DNA of 8,994 bases from Flavobacteriaceae bacterium. Its GTDB lineage: Bacteria; Bacteroidota; Bacteroidia; Flavobacteriales; Flavobacteriaceae. The stretch covers positions 1-8,994 of the forward strand of contig CANKLK010000092.1 in the NCBI GenBank assembly GCA_947482805.1. Reading direction: 5' to 3'. Position 1 is the stretch's first letter, and each line of letters opens with the position of its first letter. Both the position numbers and the translations under genes were made by a program. The notes beneath the pieces are model-generated. The model saw only the letters and a program-made list of their open reading frames with translations, was not told where the DNA came from and did not search any database. Below are positions 4,098 to 8,994 of this stretch, one piece after another.

Positions 4098-6539
4098 ATG
4101 GCAAAAACAGTAAAAAAAGAATCTAAAGAAAAAAATCCTCAATCGGATATTAAAATTTTAAAGACCAAAAAGCAATACCGAATGTTGTTTGGCTTTCTTT
4201 TGATTTTGTTGTCAATTGCATTTTTGGTTTCCTTTATTTCATTTTTTGTATCTGATAAAGGTGTTGGTTATGGTCAAGCCGATCAAAGTGCTGTTGATTC
4301 GTTAACAGACAGAAGCGAAAATGTAGAAAACTGGTTTGGTAAGCTTGGCGCCTACATAGCCGATTTATTTATATACCGAGGTTTTGGTGTTGCATCCTTT
4401 TTATTTGTAAAACTTTTCTTTTTAAGTGGTGTCTATTTACTTTTAGATTTGCCTATCAAGAAACTAAAAAATACCTGGTTTTGGGATTTGTTTGCAATAA
4501 TAGTATTGTCGATAACATTTGGCTTTTTTGCTACTACTATTCCAGAATTAGGAGGAACAATTGGCTATGAAATCAATCAATTCATACAGGATTATATAGG
4601 AAAAACAGGAACACTACTCGGAATCATATTTGCGATTGTTATCTATTTAATTTTCAAAATCAAAATTTCTCCTGATGCGCTTAAAACGTTCTTCGAAAAA
4701 AAGCACAAGGACATTAAGGATAATTTAAACGAATTAACCGTAGCCGAAAATGGAGCTGATTACAATCTAGAAGAATTTGCGGTTAAGGAAGATGAAGGGT
4801 TGGAAGAACCCACTTTAAAACCTTCTCAATTCGAAATCAATAAAGAAGCCTTAAAGCCAACAATTGAAAATGCTTCCGAAATTAATTTGGAACCAACAAT
4901 TAAAACGCCCGAACCAGAACCAGAGATTATAACAACTAATGATGAAGTTTTTGTAATTGAACAAGCGGCAGATGAAGATGTCATTGAAGAAAATTTAGCA
5001 GCTAAATTGGTAGCCGACTTTGGTGAATTTGATCCGACCTTAGAATTATCCAACTATAAATTTCCAACTATTGATTTGCTAAAAGAATATACTTCAGTCG
5101 GCATTACAATCAATCAGGAAGAGTTAGAAGAAAACAAAAATCGAATTGTAGAAACATTGAAAAACTACAAAATTGATATAGCACAAATCAAAGCTACCGT
5201 TGGTCCTTCGGTAACACTATATGAAATTGTGCCAGAAGCAGGAATTCGTATTTCCAAAATTAAAAGTCTGGAAGACGATATTGCTTTGTCACTGGCCGCT
5301 TTAGGTATTCGTATCATTGCTCCTATTCCCGGAAAAGGAACGATTGGTATTGAAGTGCCTAACAAGAATCCGACGATGGTTCCAATGAAAACAGTGATTT
5401 CTTCGGCCAAGTTTCAGGAAGCTGAAATGGAATTACCAATTGCTTTAGGTAAAACAATTTCTAACGAAACCTTTGTGGTTGACTTGGCAAAAATGCCACA
5501 CCTTTTGATGGCTGGTGCTACCGGTCAAGGAAAATCTGTTGGATTGAATGCTGTATTGACTTCCTTGTTATACAAAAAACATCCTGCGGAGGTTAAATTT
5601 GTATTGGTTGATCCAAAGAAAGTGGAATTAACTCTTTTTAATAAAATCGAACGTCATTATTTAGCAAAACTTCCTGATGATAGTGATGCCATCATTACCG
5701 ATAACACCAAAGTAATCCTTACTTTAAATTCATTGTGTATTGAAATGGATAACCGGTATTCTTTATTGAAAGATGCGATGGTTAGAAATATAAAAGAATA
5801 TAATGACAAGTTCAAAGCTCGAAAATTAAATCCTGAAAACGGACATCGTTTCCTTCCTTATATCATTTTGGTAGTTGATGAATTTGCCGATTTGATTATG
5901 ACTGCCGGTAAAGAAGTAGAAACGCCAATTGCCCGTTTGGCTCAGTTGGCACGTGCTATCGGAATTCATTTGATCATTGCTACCCAACGACCATCAGTGA
6001 ATGTAATTACAGGGATTATAAAAGCAAATTTTCCGGCTCGAATTGCTTTTAGAGTTACTTCTAAAATAGATTCAAGAACAATATTAGATACTCAAGGAGC
6101 TGACCAATTAATAGGTCGTGGCGATTTATTATATTCCAATGGAAATGATTTAGTGCGAGTACAATGTGCATTTGTAGACACTCCAGAAGTAGAAAAAATT
6201 GTTGATTATATTGGTTCACAAAAAGCCTATGCTAGTGCTTACTTATTACCGGAATATGTTGGTGAAGAAGGTAGTAGTGTAAATTTAGAGTTTGATATAT
6301 CCGAAAGAGATAGTTTGTTTAGAGAAGCAGCAGAAATAATTGTAACAGCACAGCAGGGTTCGGCATCATTATTGCAAAGGAAGCTAAAATTAGGCTACAA
6401 CCGTGCCGGTCGATTGATTGATCAATTAGAAGCTGCCGGAGTTGTAGGTCCATTTGAAGGAAGCAAAGCCAGAAGTGTTAACATTCCTGATTTAGCTTCG
6501 TTAGACCAATTCTTTACTAATGAACAAAACAATGATTAA
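4098..6539 (+). CDS. ftsK: DNA translocase FtsK
   Basis: 813 residues. This septum-anchored hexameric ATPase pumps chromosome ends apart at division and activates XerCD recombination at dif. Four N-terminal membrane segments lie at about 29-51, 92-116, 128-147 and 168-187. A charged Glu/Pro-rich linker follows (about 200-320), far shorter than the roughly 600-residue linker of E. coli FtsK but usual for Bacteroidetes. The alpha domain starts near 330 ('TIDLLKEYTSVGITINQEELEENKN'). The RecA-like beta domain has Walker A GATGQGKS at 473-480, 'FVLVDPKKVEL', Walker B 'ILVVDEFADL' with Asp594/Glu595, and 'HLIIATQRPSVNVITG'. A gamma winged-helix domain (about 736-803, 'LQRKLKLGYNRAGRLIDQLE') would read polarity sequences such as KOPS. 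All domains are intact. The stop is one base before the preferred lolA start, suggesting coupled translation. Confidence 0.97.
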   Translation: MAKTVKKESKEKNPQSDIKILKTKKQYRMLFGFLLILLSIAFLVSFISFFVSDKGVGYGQADQSAVDSLTDRSENVENWFGKLGAYIADLFIYRGFGVASFLFVKLFFLSGVYLLLDLPIKKLKNTWFWDLFAIIVLSITFGFFATTIPELGGTIGYEINQFIQDYIGKTGTLLGIIFAIVIYLIFKIKISPDALKTFFEKKHKDIKDNLNELTVAENGADYNLEEFAVKEDEGLEEPTLKPSQFEINKEALKPTIENASEINLEPTIKTPEPEPEIITTNDEVFVIEQAADEDVIEENLAAKLVADFGEFDPTLELSNYKFPTIDLLKEYTSVGITINQEELEENKNRIVETLKNYKIDIAQIKATVGPSVTLYEIVPEAGIRISKIKSLEDDIALSLAALGIRIIAPIPGKGTIGIEVPNKNPTMVPMKTVISSAKFQEAEMELPIALGKTISNETFVVDLAKMPHLLMAGATGQGKSVGLNAVLTSLLYKKHPAEVKFVLVDPKKVELTLFNKIERHYLAKLPDDSDAIITDNTKVILTLNSLCIEMDNRYSLLKDAMVRNIKEYNDKFKARKLNPENGHRFLPYIILVVDEFADLIMTAGKEVETPIARLAQLARAIGIHLIIATQRPSVNVITGIIKANFPARIAFRVTSKIDSRTILDTQGADQLIGRGDLLYSNGNDLVRVQCAFVDTPEVEKIVDYIGSQKAYASAYLLPEYVGEEGSSVNLEFDISERDSLFREAAEIIVTAQQGSASLLQRKLKLGYNRAGRLIDQLEAAGVVGPFEGSKARSVNIPDLASLDQFFTNEQNND

Positions 6540-6540
6540 A

Positions 6541-7182
6541 ATGAAAAAAATAGCATCAATTGTTATTTTACTTTTTGTAACTTTTACTACTAATGCTCAA
6601 GATAAAAAAGCAAAAGAGTTGTTAGACCAAGTAACAACTAAGATTAAATCCTACGACAATATCATCATCGATTTCAAATACACTCTGAACAATTACAAAG
6701 AGAATATCAATAAAGAAAGTAAAGGCAATGTTATTATTCAAGACAATAAATATGTGTTGAATTTTATGGGTGTTACCAAAATATATGATGGTAAAAAAAG
6801 CTATACCATAGTCCCTGAAGACGAAGAAGTTACCGTTTCTAGCTTAACTGAAAAAGATGACAACGCGGTTACACCATCAAAAATGCTTACCTTTTTTAAC
6901 AGTGGTTATAAATTCAGCTGGGATATTCTTCAGGATGTAAAAGGAAGAAAAATACAGTACATTAAGTTAGTACCAACAAATGCCAAAGACCAACGAAAAG
7001 AAATCTTGTTAGGCATTGATTCCCAAACTAAAAACATTTACAATGTGATTGAAATGGGTAAAAACGGAACGAAAACTACCCTTACTGTTAATTCTTTTAA
7101 AACCAATCAGCCATTATCAAAAAATCAGTTTACCTTTGTGTCCAGTAAATATCCAAATTACTACATCAATAAACTAGATTAA
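6541..7182 (+). CDS. lolA: Outer membrane lipoprotein carrier protein LolA-like
   Basis: 213 residues including a clear Sec signal peptide, 'MKKIASIVILLFVTFTTNAQ', cleaved near 19-20. The mature protein is the open beta-barrel LolA fold that carries lipoproteins across the periplasm from the LolCDE complex to the outer membrane. Supporting stretches are the N-terminal helix 'KAKELLDQVTTKIKSYDNIIIDFKYT' (about 24-48), 'GNVIIQDNKYVLNFMGVTKIYDGKKSYTIVPEDEEVTV' (62-99) and 'YIKLVPTNAKDQRKEILLGID' (140-160). The preferred start is the ATG at 6541, one base after the ftsK stop, because it gives a standard signal peptide. ATGs at 6520 and 6532 are in frame, overlap ftsK and would add 7 or 3 residues. 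Sequence similarity to proteobacterial LolA is low, and the name rests on fold-like features and the ftsK-lolA-lptF context. Confidence 0.88.
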   Translation: MKKIASIVILLFVTFTTNAQDKKAKELLDQVTTKIKSYDNIIIDFKYTLNNYKENINKESKGNVIIQDNKYVLNFMGVTKIYDGKKSYTIVPEDEEVTVSSLTEKDDNAVTPSKMLTFFNSGYKFSWDILQDVKGRKIQYIKLVPTNAKDQRKEILLGIDSQTKNIYNVIEMGKNGTKTTLTVNSFKTNQPLSKNQFTFVSSKYPNYYINKLD

Positions 7183-7188
7183 TTTCGG

Positions 7189-8994
7189 GTGAAAATACTT
7201 GACAAGTACTTATTAAAATCCTTCCTCATTACATTTGCTACGGTATTTGTAATTCTTTTTTTCATATTCGTTCTACAAGTAGTTTGGCTATTTATTTCTG
7301 AATTGGCTGGTAAGGACTTAGACTTCATAATGATTTTGAAGTTCCTTTTGTTCAAAATGCCAAGTATTATTCCACTTGTATTACCATTATCCGTTTTATT
7401 GGCTTCAATAATGACTTTTGGAAGTTTTGCCGAGAATTATGAATTTGCCGCAATGAAATCTTCAGGAATATCGTTGCAGCGTTCGATGCGAACCTTAGTT
7501 TACTTTATTACTATTCTTAGTATTGTTGCCTTTTTTTTTGCTAATAATGTAATTCCATATGCCGAATATAAGTTTATCAACTTCCGCAGAAATATAGCTC
7601 AGGTAAAACCTGCAATGGCAATTGCCGAAGGACAATTCAGTCAAGTTGGAAATTATAATATTAAGGTTGAGAAAAAATCTGGTGATAATGGCAGATACCT
7701 CAGTGGTGTTACTATTCATAAATTATCCAACACTAGCGCAGGAAGTAATACCGTTATTAAAGCTAAAAAAGGTGAATTAATAAGCAATGAAAATTCAAAC
7801 ATCCTAAAATTAGTTTTGAAAGACGGAAATTATTATGAAGACATTATTCCAAAAAAATTTGAAGAACGCAATAAAGTTCCCTTTGCCAAAAGTGAATTCA
7901 AAACCTATGTTATTAATATTGACTTGTCAAAACTAAACAGTGCTAATTTTGACGAAGAACAAATTACCAATACTAATACAATGCTTACTGTAGGCGAACT
8001 AAAATTCACTCTTGATTCCTTACAGAAAAATTACAATAAAGATTTGGTTTCTATTGTTGAGAACATAAGCTTGCGCTCGTCAATGACCAATTCAAATTAT
8101 ACAAGCAGTACTAATTTTGTCAAACTTAATACGGACAACATCTTAGACGGTTTCCCTCAGAGTGATAAAGAACAAATGCTAAGGGTTGCGAGCAGCAATA
8201 TTGATGCGACTAACTTTGCTTTGGAAAGTTCAAACTTTGAACTGGATGACAAACAAAAGAATATCAATCTGCATTTGATTGCATTTTATGACAAATTCGT
8301 AATTGCTTTTGCTTGTTTATTAATGTTCTTTATTGGTGCGCCTTTGGGTGCAATAATTCGAAAAGGCGGATTAGGATTGCCCATTGTATTTGCTATACTT
8401 ATTTTTATCATATTTCACTTCATCAATACCTTTGGAAAAAAAGTAGCACAACAGGATGAGCTAACGCCTTTCCTAGGCTGTTGGATGTCTTCCTTTGTTC
8501 TGACTCCTTTAGCAATAATACTAACCAAAAGAGCTACTGATGATAAAGGATTTAGTATTAGTTTTGATTGGATAACCGACATTTACAATAGATTTGTGCC
8601 AGCCAAAACGGAAGTGCAATCAGAAACGCAAGAGGAATTATTACTCCATAATAACCTTTATGATGTGGATTATAGCAAAGTAGAAGAACTCCATAAACAA
8701 TATAAAATCTATAGTAGAATAACATTTTTTGTCTATCTGATCTTGCTGGGAATATCTTTTCTTGGAAAGCCAGAGACTATTGTTTCGATTATTATTGTTA
8801 TGGTTATTGCCGTAATTTTCTACTCAGTATTGATTAAGTCGCAAAAGCTATTAGATGAAATAGGAACAATTATGGGTAAGAAAGTAGATTTAAATGTATA
8901 CTTAGTCATAGCAGCCGGTTTTCCATTCTTTATACTGTTTTATTTCTACAATAGAAGTTATTTAAAAGAAGTCATATCCGAATATACTAAAAGT
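7189..8994 (+). CDS. LptF/LptG-family permease (YjgP/YjgQ), GTG start, partial at right edge
   Basis: 602 residues read without a stop to the window end. It belongs to the permease subunits of the LptB2FG transporter, which extracts LPS from the inner membrane. Start: GTG at 7189, 6 bases after lolA, giving 'MKILDKYLLKSFLITFATVFVILFF'; the next ATG (7330) would remove the first helix. Helices lie at about 12-35, 55-80 and 102-124, followed by a large periplasmic beta-jellyroll region (about 125-360). Three more helices lie within 365-450, including the family motif 'FFIGAPLGAIIRKGGLGLP' and 'FINTFGKKVAQQDELTPFLGCWM'. Beyond this six-helix core there is a charged linker (about 455-505) and three further hydrophobic segments at about 511-526, 530-549 and 571-588, not found in E. 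coli LptF/G. Which paralogue (F or G) it represents cannot be decided. The C-terminus lies outside the window. Confidence 0.92.
   Translation, partial: MKILDKYLLKSFLITFATVFVILFFIFVLQVVWLFISELAGKDLDFIMILKFLLFKMPSIIPLVLPLSVLLASIMTFGSFAENYEFAAMKSSGISLQRSMRTLVYFITILSIVAFFFANNVIPYAEYKFINFRRNIAQVKPAMAIAEGQFSQVGNYNIKVEKKSGDNGRYLSGVTIHKLSNTSAGSNTVIKAKKGELISNENSNILKLVLKDGNYYEDIIPKKFEERNKVPFAKSEFKTYVINIDLSKLNSANFDEEQITNTNTMLTVGELKFTLDSLQKNYNKDLVSIVENISLRSSMTNSNYTSSTNFVKLNTDNILDGFPQSDKEQMLRVASSNIDATNFALESSNFELDDKQKNINLHLIAFYDKFVIAFACLLMFFIGAPLGAIIRKGGLGLPIVFAILIFIIFHFINTFGKKVAQQDELTPFLGCWMSSFVLTPLAIILTKRATDDKGFSISFDWITDIYNRFVPAKTEVQSETQEELLLHNNLYDVDYSKVEELHKQYKIYSRITFFVYLILLGISFLGKPETIVSIIIVMVIAVIFYSVLIKSQKLLDEIGTIMGKKVDLNVYLVIAAGFPFFILFYFYNRSYLKEVISEYTKS

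Noticed and set aside
4826..5410. Minus-strand open frames inside ftsK (4826-5053, 5165-5410)
   Set aside because: Low-complexity Ser/Ile-rich shadows of the FtsK linker and alpha domain.
7495..7719. Minus-strand 74-codon open frame
   Set aside because: Antisense to the LptF/G permease, with no features of its own.

Overview
The window looks like chromosome from a Bacteroidota bacterium close to Flavobacterium. DNA is AT-rich and leaders are A-rich without clear Shine-Dalgarno sites. Signal peptides end in 'NAQ' or 'QAQ'. A possible promoter matches the Bacteroidetes TAnnTTTG -7 element. The gene order thiol peroxidase, DgkA, FtsK, LolA, LptF/G fits a conserved flavobacterial housekeeping block.

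Left part (1-3033, minus strand) is a compact five-gene arsenic resistance operon. Read in its own direction it is: arsR repressor, a class I SAM-dependent methyltransferase that is not a classical ArsM, a cytosolic arsenate reductase of the thioredoxin-coupled LMW-phosphatase type, a second copy of that reductase with an added N-terminal signal peptide, and an ACR3 arsenite efflux permease that runs off the left edge. Gaps within the operon are 43, 1, 7 and 4 bases. Expected logic: ArsR represses, ArsC reduces arsenate to arsenite, ACR3 exports arsenite. The roles of the methyltransferase and of the exported reductase copy are open.

Middle (3034-3170) is a divergent AT-rich intergenic region. 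It holds a perfect 12-bp palindrome overlapping a plausible arsR promoter, a tandem 10-bp repeat, and a TAnnTTTG element in front of tpx.

Right part (3171-8994, plus strand) is tpx, dgkA, ftsK, lolA and an LptF/LptG-family permease that is open at the right edge. Gaps are 10, 44, 1 and 6 bases, so it is probably one transcription unit. It combines peroxide defence, lipid kinase recycling, chromosome segregation at division, periplasmic lipoprotein transport and LPS export. No RNA gene, CRISPR array, insertion sequence or attachment site was seen. No gene-free stretch exceeds 300 bases.
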